DNA of 64,000 bases from Cypionkella sp. (GCA_025458525.1 JALOSF010000005.1:1-64000), one strand, 5' to 3'. Shown: positions 50,027 to 59,410, counted from the stretch's first letter. The notes: generated by a model not told the origin, from the sequence alone. Numbers and translations: made by a program.

Positions 50027-50392
50027 TTATTTTTCTGCGGACATATCCGGCGCGTCAGCGGGCCGCAGCATGGCCTCGAGGCTGGCGAGGCTTTCGGCCG
50101 AGGCCATGGTCGCCGTCTCGACGATCCGGTGATAGAGCCCCAGCACACGCTTGCCCGCCTCGGTCAACTCCGCGCCGCCGCCCCCAGGGCCGCCGCGCGT
50201 GCTGCTGACCAGAGGGTCGCGAAAGGCGCGGTTCATCTCCTCGACCAGCATCCACGCGCGCTTGTAGCTCATGTTCATCTGGCGGCCCGCGGCGGAAATC
50301 GACCCGGTCTGCCCGATCCGTTCCAGCAATTCGGCCTTGCCGGGGCCCAGCATCGCCTCGTCAAACAGGATCCGCAGACGCAGCACAGTCAT
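50027..50392 (-). CDS. modE: ModE-type molybdate-responsive regulator, DNA-binding domain only
   Basis: A 121-residue winged helix protein of the ModE N-terminal type: LRLRILFDEAMLGPGKAELLERIG, GSISAAGRQMNMSYKRAWML, VEEMNRAFRDPLVSSTRGG and ELTEAGKRVLGLYHRI. The C-terminal molybdate-binding TOBE pair of E. coli ModE is absent, so it either does not sense molybdate directly or does so through another protein. The start MTVLRLRILF at 50392 matches the family. It is transcribed toward modABC. Confidence 0.88.
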   Translation of the reverse strand: MTVLRLRILFDEAMLGPGKAELLERIGQTGSISAAGRQMNMSYKRAWMLVEEMNRAFRDPLVSSTRGGPGGGGAELTEAGKRVLGLYHRIVETATMASAESLASLEAMLRPADAPDMSAEK

Positions 50393-50580
50393 CAAACCCC
50401 TCCGTGGCCCCTCCGTGGCACTGGTGGCGACTGTCCCAAACCGCGGCGCCGCGCGCAAGCCCGAAGCGGACAGCGCCGGGCAGGGGCGGGATCGAACAGG
50501 CCTTTGGTCGCGTTGCGCCCGATCGGGTTCGGGTGTCTGCTGCGCGCCGGCGCTGAAACGCTTGGAAGCGGAGCCTTGTC

Positions 50581-51540
50581 ATGCCAACCCCGATCACACA
50601 GCACAGCTCGCGCATCGAAGCCGCGATTGCCGCCGGTCTGGCGGTGCGCTCTTTTGTTGCGGCCTCCTGGGCGCGCTCGGCCCAGCTTTACCGGCTGGAC
50701 CCGTCCGAGCGCCCCGGGGCAGAACGGCTCACCACGGCGGAACTGACACAGGCGCGCGACCGGCTTGGGGCGCTGCTGCCCACCGCGGCCCCCCATCTGG
50801 ACCGGCTGTTCCAGCTTGTCGCGGGCCTTGGCGGCTGCATCGTGTTGGCCGATGCGCAGGGCGTGGCGGTGGACCGTCGCGGCGCTGCGGGTGATGATCG
50901 CGTGTTCGAGGAGGCGGGGTTGTGGACCGGGACGCTCTGGTCCGAAGCGCGCGCTGGCACCAATGGCATCGGCACCTGTCTGGCCGAGGGGCGGGCCGTC
51001 ACCATTCACCGCGACCAGCATTTTCTGGCGCGCAACATCGGGCTCAGTTGTTCTTCGGCCCCGGTGCATGGGCCGGACGGGCAGTTGCTGGCCGTGATCG
51101 ACGTGTCCACCGCGCGGGCGGAGCTTGCCGATGCGGTGGCCGGCCTCATTGGCAACACGGTGGCCGAGGCCGCGCGCAAGGTCGAGGCGGACCTGTTCCA
51201 CCGCCACTATCCGCGCGCCCGCGTGCTTCAGGTGCCAAGCCTGGAGCGCGCGGCGGGGGCACTTCTGGCGGTCGATGCCGATGATCTGGTGATCGGGGCG
51301 ACACGGGCGGCGCGTCAGCACCTTGGGCTTGCGGGCGATCTTTCCGCCGCACCCTGCCTGCTTGACGATGTGCTTGGGCTGGACCGGCACGACAGCTTTG
51401 CGCAGGCCGAACGCGGGGTTCTGACCCGCGCGCTGGTGCGGTCGTCGGGCAATGTGTCGGCCGCCGCCCGGGCCCTTGGCCTGAGCCGTGCGACGCTGCA
51501 CCGCAAGCTGGCACAAGGCGGCATCGATCAGGGCGTTTGA
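50581..51540 (+). CDS. GAF-Fis transcriptional regulator (AcoR-like without AAA+ domain)
   Basis: A 319-residue regulator. The N-terminal region resembles the sensory part of AcoR (FVAASWARSAQLYRLDPSER; GCIVLADAQGVAVDRRGAAG; WSEARAGTNGIGTCLAEGRA; HFLARNIGLSCSSAPVHGPD). The C-terminal Fis-type helix-turn-helix is SSGNVSAAARALGLSRATLH followed by RKLAQGG. The central sigma-54-activating AAA+ domain (GAFTGA, Walker motifs) is absent, so it cannot activate sigma-54 polymerase in the usual way. It precedes an aldehyde dehydrogenase and a perfect palindrome, its probable target. Confidence 0.87.
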   Translation: MPTPITQHSSRIEAAIAAGLAVRSFVAASWARSAQLYRLDPSERPGAERLTTAELTQARDRLGALLPTAAPHLDRLFQLVAGLGGCIVLADAQGVAVDRRGAAGDDRVFEEAGLWTGTLWSEARAGTNGIGTCLAEGRAVTIHRDQHFLARNIGLSCSSAPVHGPDGQLLAVIDVSTARAELADAVAGLIGNTVAEAARKVEADLFHRHYPRARVLQVPSLERAAGALLAVDADDLVIGATRAARQHLGLAGDLSAAPCLLDDVLGLDRHDSFAQAERGVLTRALVRSSGNVSAAARALGLSRATLHRKLAQGGIDQGV

Positions 51541-51541
51541 C

Positions 51542-51561
51542 CTGTCGCAGAACTGCGACAG
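51542..51561. promoter_or_regulatory. Perfect 9-bp inverted repeat, probable operator
   Basis: CTGTCGCAG and CTGCGACAG flank two A residues, starting 2 nt after the stop of the GAF-Fis regulator and about 100 bp upstream of the aldehyde dehydrogenase. The symmetry fits a dimeric Fis-type domain; it could also form a hairpin. No -24/-12 sigma-54 promoter is visible between it and the gene. Confidence 0.6.
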
Positions 51562-51664
51562 ATCGGCCGTCTGACCCGCTGCCCCCCCGGTGCGCCCCGG
51601 GGCAAAAGCGTGAAAGCTCTGCCAAGGCCGCGAGGGGGCGGTCGATGGATCGGAGGAAATGACC

Positions 51665-53185
51665 ATGAACGTGATGACGGAACCGGCAGGCCAGCAAGTC
51701 TCGCCCTTCAAGATGCGCTATGACAATTTCATTGGCGGCCGCTTTGTCCCGCCGGTGAACGGGCGGTATTTCGACAATGTCACCCCGATCAACGGGACAA
51801 AGATCTGCGAAATCGCCCGGTCGGATGCTGCCGACATCGCCCTTGCGCTGGATGCCGCCCATGCCGCCAAGGATGCCTGGGGCAAGACCAGCGCCGCCCA
51901 CCGCAGCAACATCCTGCTCCGGATCGCGGATCGGATCGAGGCCAATCTCGAGGCGATCGCGCTGGCCGAAACATGGGACAACGGCAAACCGATCCGCGAG
52001 ACGGTGAATGCCGATATCCCGCTGTCGGTCGATCACTTCCGCTATTTTGCCGGTGTCTTGCGCAGTCAGGAAGGCACGATGTCGGAAATCGACACCGACA
52101 CCGTCGCTTATCATTTCCACGAACCCCTTGGCGTCGTCGGCCAGATCATCCCGTGGAACTTTTCCATCCTGATGGCCGCATGGAAACTGGCCCCGGCCTT
52201 GGCCGCGGGCAATTGCATCGTGATGAAGCCCGCCGAGCAGACGCCGGCGGCCATCATGGTCCTGGTCGAACTGATCGCCGACCTGCTGCCGCCGGGCGTG
52301 TTGAATATCGTCAACGGCTATGGCGCCGAGGCAGGCGACGCGCTGGTGCGGTCGGGCCGCATTGCCAAGATCGCCTTCACGGGCTCCACCGCGACGGGCA
52401 GGAAGGTGGCCGAAGGCGCGGTTGCGGCCCTGATCCCCTTCACGCTGGAACTGGGCGGGAAATCCCCCAACATCTTCTTTTCCGACGTGATGGCCGCCGA
52501 TGATGCCTTTCTTGACAAGGCGGTCGAAGGCTTTGTCCTGTTCGCCTTCAACCAGGGCGAGGTCTGCACCTGCCCGTCGCGGGCGCTGATCCAGGAAGAC
52601 ATCTATGACCGCTTCATGGAACGCTGCATCGCCCGCGTGAAGGCGATCAAGCAAGGCGACCCGCGCGACATGGCCACCATGGTCGGCGCGCAAGCCAGCC
52701 GCCAGCAGCATGACAAGATCATGTCCTACTTCACCATCGGTCGCGACGAAGGCGCCGAGGTGTTGGTGGGTGGCGATGCCGCACGCTTCAACGGCGATCT
52801 GGCGGGCGGTTTCTACATCCAGCCGACGATCCTGAAAGGCCATAACAAGATGCGGGTGTTTCAGGAGGAAATCTTCGGCCCCGTGGTCTCTGTCACCACC
52901 TTCAAGGACGAAGCCGAGGCCCTCGCCATCGCCAATGACACGATGTATGGCCTTGGTGCGGGCGTCTGGACGCGAGACGGCACCCGCGCCTACCGCTTTG
53001 GCCGCGAGATTCAGGCAGGCCGCGTCTGGGTGAACAACTACCACGCCTATCCGGCCCATGCGGCCTTTGGCGGCTACAAACAATCGGGCATCGGGCGCGA
53101 GACGCACAAGATGATGCTCGATCATTACCAGCAGACCAAGAACATGCTGGTCAGCTACAACCCCAACAAGCTGGGCTTCTTCTGA
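51665..53185 (+). CDS. NAD-dependent aldehyde dehydrogenase (AcoD/ExaC type)
   Basis: A 506-residue cytosolic enzyme oxidising acetaldehyde-like aldehydes to acids. The NAD site shows [20 protein letters not shown] and [17 protein letters not shown]; the general base Glu is in [15 protein letters not shown]; the catalytic nucleophile is Cys301 in [13 protein letters not shown]. The C-terminal [20 protein letters not shown] is typical of the acetaldehyde/chloroacetaldehyde group. ATG 51665 has ideal spacing to GGAGG; ATG 51659 is the other option. It is likely regulated by the preceding GAF-Fis protein. Confidence 0.94.
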   Translation: MNVMTEPAGQQVSPFKMRYDNFIGGRFVPPVNGRYFDNVTPINGTKICEIARSDAADIALALDAAHAAKDAWGKTSAAHRSNILLRIADRIEANLEAIALAETWDNGKPIRETVNADIPLSVDHFRYFAGVLRSQEGTMSEIDTDTVAYHFHEPLGVVGQIIPWNFSILMAAWKLAPALAAGNCIVMKPAEQTPAAIMVLVELIADLLPPGVLNIVNGYGAEAGDALVRSGRIAKIAFTGSTATGRKVAEGAVAALIPFTLELGGKSPNIFFSDVMAADDAFLDKAVEGFVLFAFNQGEVCTCPSRALIQEDIYDRFMERCIARVKAIKQGDPRDMATMVGAQASRQQHDKIMSYFTIGRDEGAEVLVGGDAARFNGDLAGGFYIQPTILKGHNKMRVFQEEIFGPVVSVTTFKDEAEALAIANDTMYGLGAGVWTRDGTRAYRFGREIQAGRVWVNNYHAYPAHAAFGGYKQSGIGRETHKMMLDHYQQTKNMLVSYNPNKLGFF

Positions 53186-53197
53186 TCGGACAGGCGG

Positions 53198-53222
53198 GGC
53201 GGGGGGCAGCGTTCCCCCCGCC
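53198..53222. terminator. Bidirectional terminator-like hairpin
   Basis: A GC stem of 9 bp (GGCGGGGGG against CCCCCCGCC) with a 7-base loop lies in the 44-bp gap between the convergent aldehyde dehydrogenase and thiY genes. It serves both directions by position; no long T run. Confidence 0.6.
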
Positions 53223-53229
53223 TTGCTGG

Positions 53230-54225
53230 TCAGCGGGCCATCCAGCCCTGATCATACCAGCCCGTCACATCGCCGGGCCAGACCAGCGGGGCGCCGCTTT
53301 CATCCGTCAGGACGCCGCTGTCGAACAAAAAGCGCGCCATGGTGGCAAAGCGGACCGGATCGATCTGGCCCACGGGCGTATCGCCGCTGCGCAGATAGCC
53401 GCCGTCCACGATCGCCTGCATCGACCCATGCACCAGCGCGGGGTTCGGAAACTCGCCCGCCGCAAGCAGCAGGTCGGCGGCCTGTGCCGGGTTGTCTGCC
53501 GCCCACTCATACCCGGCTTGGGTGGCGCGCATGAAGGCGCGCACCAGATCGGGTTTGTCGGCCAGCACGTCTGACCTCGTCGAGATATAGCCGTTCTGCT
53601 GATCGGGCACGCCATAATCGGCATAGGCAAAGGCCGATTGCTTGCGCCCCAGCAGGACGCCATTCACCCCTTCCCATGTCGCGACCTCCAGCGTGAAATC
53701 GACCGCGCCACTGGCCAGCGCCTCATAGGCCCCGGTGCCAAGCGTCACCGTATCCCAGACCGGATCGCCGCCGTCATGGCGGATCATCGTGCCGATCAGC
53801 GCCGCTTCCCACGCGCTGCCAAAGCCCGCATAGGTCTTGCCCGACAGATCGGAGGGCCGGGTGATCGCGGTATTGTCGGAGTTATAGACCAGCCGCCCGG
53901 TTTCACGTTGCATCGTGGCCCACAGGGCCGTCACATCGGCCCCGCCCGCCCGCGCGCTCATGAAGCCAAGCGCCGTCAGATAGCCAAAGTCCGCCACCCC
54001 CCCGGCCAGCAGGGCGGCGGAACTGGTGTCGGAAAACGGCAGGATTTCAACCTCCAGCCCCGCTTGCGCATAAAGCCCGCGATCCCGGGCGACGATCAGG
54101 CCGATGTGATTGGTGTTCAACGTCCAGTCCAGGGCCACGGTCACGGGCGTCTCGGCGCGGGCAGGGCCGGACGTGGTGGCGACCGGAAGCGCCATCACAA
54201 GCGCAAGCAGGAACGGGCGGATCAT
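53230..54225 (-). CDS. thiY: Pyrimidine/thiamine-precursor ABC transporter substrate-binding protein (ThiY-like)
   Basis: A 331-residue periplasmic protein of the NMT1/THI5-like family that binds the hydroxymethylpyrimidine class of thiamine precursors. The signal peptide MIRPFLLALVMALPVATTSG is cleaved near PARA-ETPVTV. The family signature TVALDWTLNTNHIGLIVARD is followed by YAQAGLEVEILPFSDTSSA, SDLSGKTYAGFGSAWEAAL and FTLEVATWEGVN. It is last in the operon led by a TPP riboswitch and ykoF. Start overlaps the thiZ stop by 4 nt. Confidence 0.92.
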   Translation of the reverse strand: MIRPFLLALVMALPVATTSGPARAETPVTVALDWTLNTNHIGLIVARDRGLYAQAGLEVEILPFSDTSSAALLAGGVADFGYLTALGFMSARAGGADVTALWATMQRETGRLVYNSDNTAITRPSDLSGKTYAGFGSAWEAALIGTMIRHDGGDPVWDTVTLGTGAYEALASGAVDFTLEVATWEGVNGVLLGRKQSAFAYADYGVPDQQNGYISTRSDVLADKPDLVRAFMRATQAGYEWAADNPAQAADLLLAAGEFPNPALVHGSMQAIVDGGYLRSGDTPVGQIDPVRFATMARFLFDSGVLTDESGAPLVWPGDVTGWYDQGWMAR

Positions 54226-54965
54226 GGGGCAGACTCCTTCAGCAACAGGGATTTGAGCGTTTCGCGCAGCGGGGCCAACCCGGCCTCGCTGCGTTGGTCC
54301 GGTGGGTGGGGGACGGCGATATCCGCGACGATCCGGCCGGGATCTGCCGCCATCACCAGAATGCGGTCGGCCAGGCTTGTGGCCTCGTGCAGGTCATGTG
54401 TCACCAGCAGGACGCCGCGGGGCGTGGCGCGCAAGCGTGCCAGCAGCCAGCCTTGCATCCGCATCCGCGTGACCGCATCCAGCGCCGAAAACGGCTCGTC
54501 CAGCAGCACAAGGCGGCTGTCTTGCACGATGGTGCGCAAGAAGGCGGCGCGCTGGCGCATGCCGCCCGAAAGCTGGGCGGGAAACAGCGCCTCGCATCCC
54601 GCAAGACCAAAGGGCGCGAACAGCGGGGCCACCCGCGCCCGCGCGGCCTTGGGCGGAAGCCCCGCCACCTCCAGCCCCAGCGCCGCATTCTGCGCGATGG
54701 TCAGCCACGGAAACAGCGCATCACCCTGCGGCTGATAGGCAAGGGCCGGGCTGGGCCGGGTCAGCGGCGCGCCGTCAAGGCTCAGCGCGCCATGCCCCAC
54801 CACCCCCGGCGGCGCCAGCCCCGCCAGCCATTTGAGCACCGATGTCTTGCCACAGCCCGACGGCCCGATCAGGGCGGTGATCCCGCGCGCGCGCAGGGTC
54901 AGCGACAGATCCTGCACCAGGACGCGCCCCCCCGCGCGCAAGGATAGCCCCCGCAGCTCAAGCAT
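54222..54965 (-). CDS. thiZ: Pyrimidine/thiamine-precursor ABC transporter ATP-binding protein (ThiZ-like)
   Basis: A 247-residue ATPase of the NitT/TauT type. Walker A GPSGCGKTSVLKWLAGLAPP, signature [20 protein letters not shown], Walker B LVLLDEPFSALDAVTR and switch LLVTHDLHEATSLADRI. The start MLELRGLSLRAGG at 54965 overlaps the permease stop by 8 nt. It couples to thiY. Confidence 0.92.
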   Translation of the reverse strand: MLELRGLSLRAGGRVLVQDLSLTLRARGITALIGPSGCGKTSVLKWLAGLAPPGVVGHGALSLDGAPLTRPSPALAYQPQGDALFPWLTIAQNAALGLEVAGLPPKAARARVAPLFAPFGLAGCEALFPAQLSGGMRQRAAFLRTIVQDSRLVLLDEPFSALDAVTRMRMQGWLLARLRATPRGVLLVTHDLHEATSLADRILVMAADPGRIVADIAVPHPPDQRSEAGLAPLRETLKSLLLKESAP

Positions 54966-55713
54966 CGCGCCGCTCCTTCGGGCCGCGTGCCGTGATCCGG
55001 TCGATCCCCCGCACAAGGCCCAGCAACGCCAGCGTCAGGCACGCCGACATCACGACAGCCGCCAGCACCAGATCGGCGCGAAAACTGTTCTTCGCGGCCA
55101 GGATATAGATGCCAAGCCCCTGCCGCGCCCCCGCATATTCGGCAAAGATCGTGGCGACGATGGCATAGGTGCCCGAAATGCGCAGCCCGGCCAGAAAACT
55201 TTCGCGCGCACAGGGCAGCACGGCCCGCCGGAACAGGCCCCAGCGCCCGGCGCCCATCGAGGTCAGCAGATCGAGAAAGGCGCGCGGCGTCTGCGCATAT
55301 CCCGCCAGAAGGCTCATCAGGATCGGCAGAAAGGTCACAAGGATGACCAGCAGCACCTTGGGCAGCAGGCCGAAGCCGAACCACAGGATCATCAGCGGCG
55401 CCAGGGCCACCAGCGGCACCGTCTGGCTGGCCACAAAGATCGGCATCAGCGCGCGCTCGACCCGTGGCGCGGCATGCAAAAGGACCGAGAGGACAAAGGC
55501 AAACCCGACCGACAGCCCAAATCCGAAGCCGGCCACCAGGGCGGTTGCGATGGCATGGCCGCCAATCTCGTCCCAGTTCAGAACAAGCGCGCGCACCACC
55601 CCCGACGGCGGTGGCAGGATCAGCGCCGATACTGCCGAAAGGCGGCAATACACCTCCCACACCGCGACCAGCAGGGCAAAAACCGCCATAGGCGCAAGAC
55701 CACGCGTCAGCAT
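54958..55713 (-). CDS. thiX: Pyrimidine/thiamine-precursor ABC transporter permease (ThiX-like)
   Basis: A 251-residue permease of the SsuC/TauC group. Helices begin APMAVFALLVAVWEVYCRLS; SALILPPPSGVVRAL and LMILWFGFGLLPKVLLVILV are group-typical; the EAA loop is DLLTSMGAGRWGLFRRAVLP. It lies 23 bp after ykoF and overlaps thiZ. Confidence 0.92.
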   Translation of the reverse strand: MLTRGLAPMAVFALLVAVWEVYCRLSAVSALILPPPSGVVRALVLNWDEIGGHAIATALVAGFGFGLSVGFAFVLSVLLHAAPRVERALMPIFVASQTVPLVALAPLMILWFGFGLLPKVLLVILVTFLPILMSLLAGYAQTPRAFLDLLTSMGAGRWGLFRRAVLPCARESFLAGLRISGTYAIVATIFAEYAGARQGLGIYILAAKNSFRADLVLAAVVMSACLTLALLGLVRGIDRITARGPKERRDA

Positions 55714-55736
55714 CGGACCAACCTTTCCGCGCGCGA

Positions 55737-56348
55737 TCAGCGTGCAGAGGGGCTGTTGGCCGAAGCAGTCAGATCGATGGTCACATGGCCTTCGGCGGGG
55801 CCAAAGCGCAGGAAGGCTTGCCGCACCGTTTCAAACACCGCCCCGGCATCGCCACGCAGCCGGGTGCAAAAGTTCTTTGATTTCAGAAACGTGCCAGAGT
55901 CGCGCAAAAAGGCGATGCAGCCATAGATTTCGTCCATGTGCCGATCCTGCCCCAGCACATAAAGCGAAAACTGCATGTCGATCTGCACGCCCGTCAGCGG
56001 GGCTGTGGCGACGGCGGCACGCGCCTCGGCCTGGCGTTGGGCAAGGGGCGCGCCCTGCGCCACCGCCAGCACGTCGCAGCGGCAGGAGGGATCATCAGGC
56101 TCGCCCGGGCAGCCGCGCGACAGGGTGGCATGCAGGGCCACATGCGTCCCGCCTTGTGCGCTGCGGGCAAACAGATCGCGCATCGCGGCAAACAGCGGTT
56201 CCGGCGCGCCGACCATCAGGGTCGAGATGTCGTCGGTTTCGATCCGCAGCCTGTCACGATAGGGCGCCAAAGCCTCCAGCCCGGTCAGGATGACCGGCAC
56301 GAAATCGGACGTCATGGGGTAAAGCGACACTTGCGCGCCAATGAACAT
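55737..56348 (-). CDS. ykoF: YkoF-family thiamine/HMP-binding protein
   Basis: A 203-residue cytosolic protein with two ferredoxin-like repeats, as in Bacillus YkoF, which binds thiamine or its hydroxymethylpyrimidine part. Segments: FIGAQVSLYPMTSDFVPVIL, DRLRIETDDISTLMVGAPEP and later VQIDMQFSLYVLGQDRHMDE with AFLRDSGTFLKSKNFCTRLR. First gene behind the TPP riboswitch, so it is switched off when TPP is high, together with thiXZY. Confidence 0.9.
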   Translation of the reverse strand: MFIGAQVSLYPMTSDFVPVILTGLEALAPYRDRLRIETDDISTLMVGAPEPLFAAMRDLFARSAQGGTHVALHATLSRGCPGEPDDPSCRCDVLAVAQGAPLAQRQAEARAAVATAPLTGVQIDMQFSLYVLGQDRHMDEIYGCIAFLRDSGTFLKSKNFCTRLRGDAGAVFETVRQAFLRFGPAEGHVTIDLTASANSPSAR

Positions 56349-56351
56349 GTC

Positions 56352-56435
56352 TTCCTCGCTCCGCCGGCATTACCCGGATCAGCTGTAAAGGGTTCGCGCA
56401 CTTGCGCATCTCAGCCCCGAACGGAGCACCCCTGG
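56352..56435 (-). promoter_or_regulatory. TPP (THI-box) riboswitch
   Basis: On the minus strand the core THI-box elements occur in order: CAGGGGTGC, GGCTGAGA, a variable stem (TGCGCAAGTGCGCG), AACCC, then CTGATCCGGGTAATGCCGGC and GGAGCGAGG. The pyrimidine-sensing GGCTGAGA is intact. It ends at the ykoF ribosome-binding region, so translational (SD sequestration) control is likely; no separate terminator stem with T run is seen. Confidence 0.95.
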
Positions 56436-56492
56436 TTGATGTTCGGCAAACATGCGACGCCGCGGCGGCACTGTCAAGCGCGCTGTGCGTGG

Positions 56493-57627
56493 CTAGTGGC
56501 GCGCGGCGATATCGGCCCGCGGACCGGCCGCCATGGCGCTCTGGCGCCGTTTCTTGCGGTCGTAATGGCTGGCCACGGCAAACAGCACGCAAAGCCCCGC
56601 AGCAATCAGCGCGGTGTCCAGCAGGACCGAGGGCGGCACGATGGATTTCGTCACCTGCGCGCCATAGGCGAGCACCGTGCTGACCGCAAAAACCGGAAGC
56701 GAGTGGCGCCCCAGCATCACCAGCGGCGCGAGCGCGGGCCGGGCCGCCAACCGCCGCACCACCGGCAGCGCGCTGAGCACATAGGCCAAGGCCAGAATGT
56801 GCAACAGCCGCGGCAGGAACAGAAAACTCTTGTCGAACGAGGTCAGGACCGGCGGAAAGCCCGCGTATTCGTAAAGCAGCCACAGCCCGTGCCCACCCCA
56901 AGCAGACACCTGGGGCACCTGAACCCAGACCGCGGACAGGATCAGAAAGCCTATCGCAAGACGCAAGGGCCAGACGCGCACGGGCAGCACCCGTTCGCCC
57001 CGCCGCAGCGCCAGCCCGGTCACGATGCCCGCCACAAACAGCACCTGCCAGGCGAGGGGGTTGAAGAACCAGCCGTAATCCAATGGATAGGTTGGCATTT
57101 TCACCTTCCACAACCCGACCGCGAACCAAAGGGCCAACGCGGCCAGCATCACCAAGGCAGGTGCCCGCACCGCGGCGAACAAAAGCGCCGGGGCCACCAG
57201 CATAGGCAAATTGATGCGCAAGGGTCACAAGCGGCACCAGATACCGGCCCGGCTCCTCCAACACGGGCAGGATGTTGCGCTTTTCGGCCATCTCAAGGAT
57301 GCCGGTCTGATCTTGGGTCAGCACGAACAGCCCATAGATCGCCACCACCACCACCACATGCACCAGCCAGAGCGTGACCGCCCGCCGCCAGGGCCGCAAC
57401 GCCTCGGCCAGCGTCGGGCGACCGCGCAGGAAGGGGGGGCCATAGGCAAGCGCCGTCGCAATGCCGGACATCAGCACAAAGCCCTCTGCCGCATCGGAAA
57501 AGCCAAAATTGCGCGAGGTGAGGTTTTCCCAGACCGTGCCGGGAATGTGGTTGATGAAGATCATCACCAGCGCAAGGCCGCGCAAAAGATCGATCCGGTG
57601 ATCCCGGACGTGGATGCGATCAGGCAA
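56493..57627 (-). pseudogene. opgC: Frameshifted opgC, periplasmic glucan succinyltransferase
   Basis: OpgC adds succinyl groups to osmoregulated periplasmic glucans. The N-terminal part (about 139 codons, 57627 to about 57210) reads DHRIDLLRGLALVMIFINHI, AAEGFVLMSGIATALAYGPP and VPLVTLAHQF. The rest of the protein continues in another frame from about 57221 to 56493 (LPMLVAPALLFAAVRAPALV, DYGWFFNPLAWQVLFVAGIV, LGRHSLPVFAVSTVLAYG). Joined, they give a full-length protein of about 375 residues, so a single indel breaks the gene. The likely TTG start overlaps the opgH stop. A sequencing error or a deletion between AATTT repeats is possible. Confidence 0.85.
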
Positions 57628-59407
57628 CTTTCGGCTCCGCCGCGCCGCGGACCCAGGTGTCAAGGATTGTATCGTGCAGCGCGACCACGGGCGGAACAGC
57701 CTGATCCGTCGGCACGCGGAAATGGCCGGGGGCCGCGGTGCGCGAGGTCCACCAGATCAGGACCGGCGCAAAGATCATCGGCAGCGCCACGGGCAGCAGC
57801 CAGAGGGTCAGCACCGGGGCGACAAGCTGTGTGACGGCGATGCCGGCCAGGCCCCAGGCGCTGATCCAGCTGCCCGCAGCCCAGCTTTCCGCGCCGCTCA
57901 GCCCGCCATCGCCCCGGTTGTTGGGCGGCCAGCCGCCATCGCGGCCCAAGAGAACCTGCACCACCGACCGGCACTGAAAGGCAAGAAGGATCGGCGCAAC
58001 AAGCGAAGACACCGCCAGTTCCGACAGCACCGCCCGCAAGCCGTGCAGAGCACCGCCAAAGCCCGCGACCCGCCCCGTCAGCACCGCGTCAAGCCCCACA
58101 AGAACCTTTGGCATGACCAGCAGCCCGAAGATCCCGACCGCAAGGCCGATGGCCTTTGGCGTCTGGTCGTCGGGAAAGGCGGGGAAGGGCCAGTTTTCCT
58201 GCGGGAAATAATCCAACTCTCCGGCCAGCGGGATGGCGGCAATCGACACCAGGATGAAGGCCAGCCAGATCAGCGGCGCGATATAGGAGAAGATGCCTTG
58301 AAACAGCGCAAACCGGCTCCAGCCCAAAAGGCCGGGCGCGGCAAGCACCTTGCTGTGCTGCAAGTTCCCCTGACACCAGCGCCGGTCACGCTTGGCATGG
58401 TCGATGATGTTTTCGGGGCCTTCCTCGAACGAGCCTTCCAGATCATCGTCGAGCCGCACCGTCCAGCCCGCGCGTGCCAGCAGCGCGGCCTCGACGGAAT
58501 CATGGCTCATGATATGGCCGCCAAAGGGGGGTCGGCCCGACAGTTCGGGCAGGCCGCAGCTTTCGGCCCAGGCCCGGATGCGCACAATCGCATTGTGGCC
58601 CCAGAACGGGCCGCTGCGCCCTTGCATCGCGGCCAGGCCGCGGGCAAAGGCGGGCGAATGGAAGCCTGCGGCAAATTGCATGGCGCGGCCAAAGATCGAC
58701 CGCGCGCGGATCACCTTTGGCAGCGTTTGCAGCAGGCCAAGCCGGGGGTCGCCCTCGATCCGCCTGATCATCTCCAGCACGGTCTGGCCTTCCATCAGGC
58801 TGTCGGCGTCAAGGATCAGCGCATAGTCCCAGGCCGCGCCCGAGGCTGTGATGAAGTCTTCGATATTGCCGGCCTTGCGGCCCAGGTTCTTGCTGCGCCG
58901 GCGATAGAACATGCGCCCAGCACCGTTTTGCCGCGCCAGAAGCTGGGCAAACCAGCGATGCTCGGCCGCGGCGATCTCGTCATTGGTGGTGTCGGACAGC
59001 ACCGCAAAATCGATATGCGCCGGATCGCCCGCCGCGCGGATCGACTCGTCCATCGCGGCGATGCGGGCAAAGGTATCCACCGGGTTTTCGTTGTAGATTG
59101 GCACGATCACCACGGTCTTGCCCCGGATCGGCCCCGTCGCCCGCAACGGCTGCGCGCCCGAGCGCGATGTCAACCCTAACAGGGCCGTGGCCGCGCCCCA
59201 GGCCAGCCACCAGGTGGACAGAAGGATAAGCCCCGAGCGAACCCAGTCGATCGCCGAAATCCCGTCGGCGGCCCCATAGACAAAGAACACGCCCCCCGCG
59301 GCCATGGCGGCCAGAAGGCTGGAGGCCAGAGCAAGAAAGCGGGCCCCCATGGCCCGCTGTGCTGCTGTGTCCTTCTGGGCATCCCTCGGATGGGCCGACC
59401 GATCCAT
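57620..59407 (-). CDS. opgH: Osmoregulated periplasmic glucan glucosyltransferase
   Basis: A 595-residue inner-membrane family 2 glycosyltransferase that polymerises UDP-glucose into beta-glucan and moves it to the periplasm. Two helices precede the catalytic loop (RFLALASSLLAAMAAGGVFF, LLSTWWLAWGAATALLGL). Catalytic motifs: VPIYNENP, ILDADSLMEG, HDSVEAALLARAGW, DDDLEGSFEEGPENIIDHAK and DRRWCQGN (the RW of Q/RxxRW). Several C-terminal helices follow. It is shorter at the N-terminus than enterobacterial OpgH, as in Rhodobacter. Confidence 0.94.
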   Translation of the reverse strand: MDRSAHPRDAQKDTAAQRAMGARFLALASSLLAAMAAGGVFFVYGAADGISAIDWVRSGLILLSTWWLAWGAATALLGLTSRSGAQPLRATGPIRGKTVVIVPIYNENPVDTFARIAAMDESIRAAGDPAHIDFAVLSDTTNDEIAAAEHRWFAQLLARQNGAGRMFYRRRSKNLGRKAGNIEDFITASGAAWDYALILDADSLMEGQTVLEMIRRIEGDPRLGLLQTLPKVIRARSIFGRAMQFAAGFHSPAFARGLAAMQGRSGPFWGHNAIVRIRAWAESCGLPELSGRPPFGGHIMSHDSVEAALLARAGWTVRLDDDLEGSFEEGPENIIDHAKRDRRWCQGNLQHSKVLAAPGLLGWSRFALFQGIFSYIAPLIWLAFILVSIAAIPLAGELDYFPQENWPFPAFPDDQTPKAIGLAVGIFGLLVMPKVLVGLDAVLTGRVAGFGGALHGLRAVLSELAVSSLVAPILLAFQCRSVVQVLLGRDGGWPPNNRGDGGLSGAESWAAGSWISAWGLAGIAVTQLVAPVLTLWLLPVALPMIFAPVLIWWTSRTAAPGHFRVPTDQAVPPVVALHDTILDTWVRGAAEPKVA

Positions 59408-59410
59408 GGC

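Noticed and set aside
51562-51664. Sigma-54 promoter for the aldehyde dehydrogenase
   Set aside because: No TGGCAC-N5-TTGC-type element is visible, and the regulator lacks the AAA+ domain.
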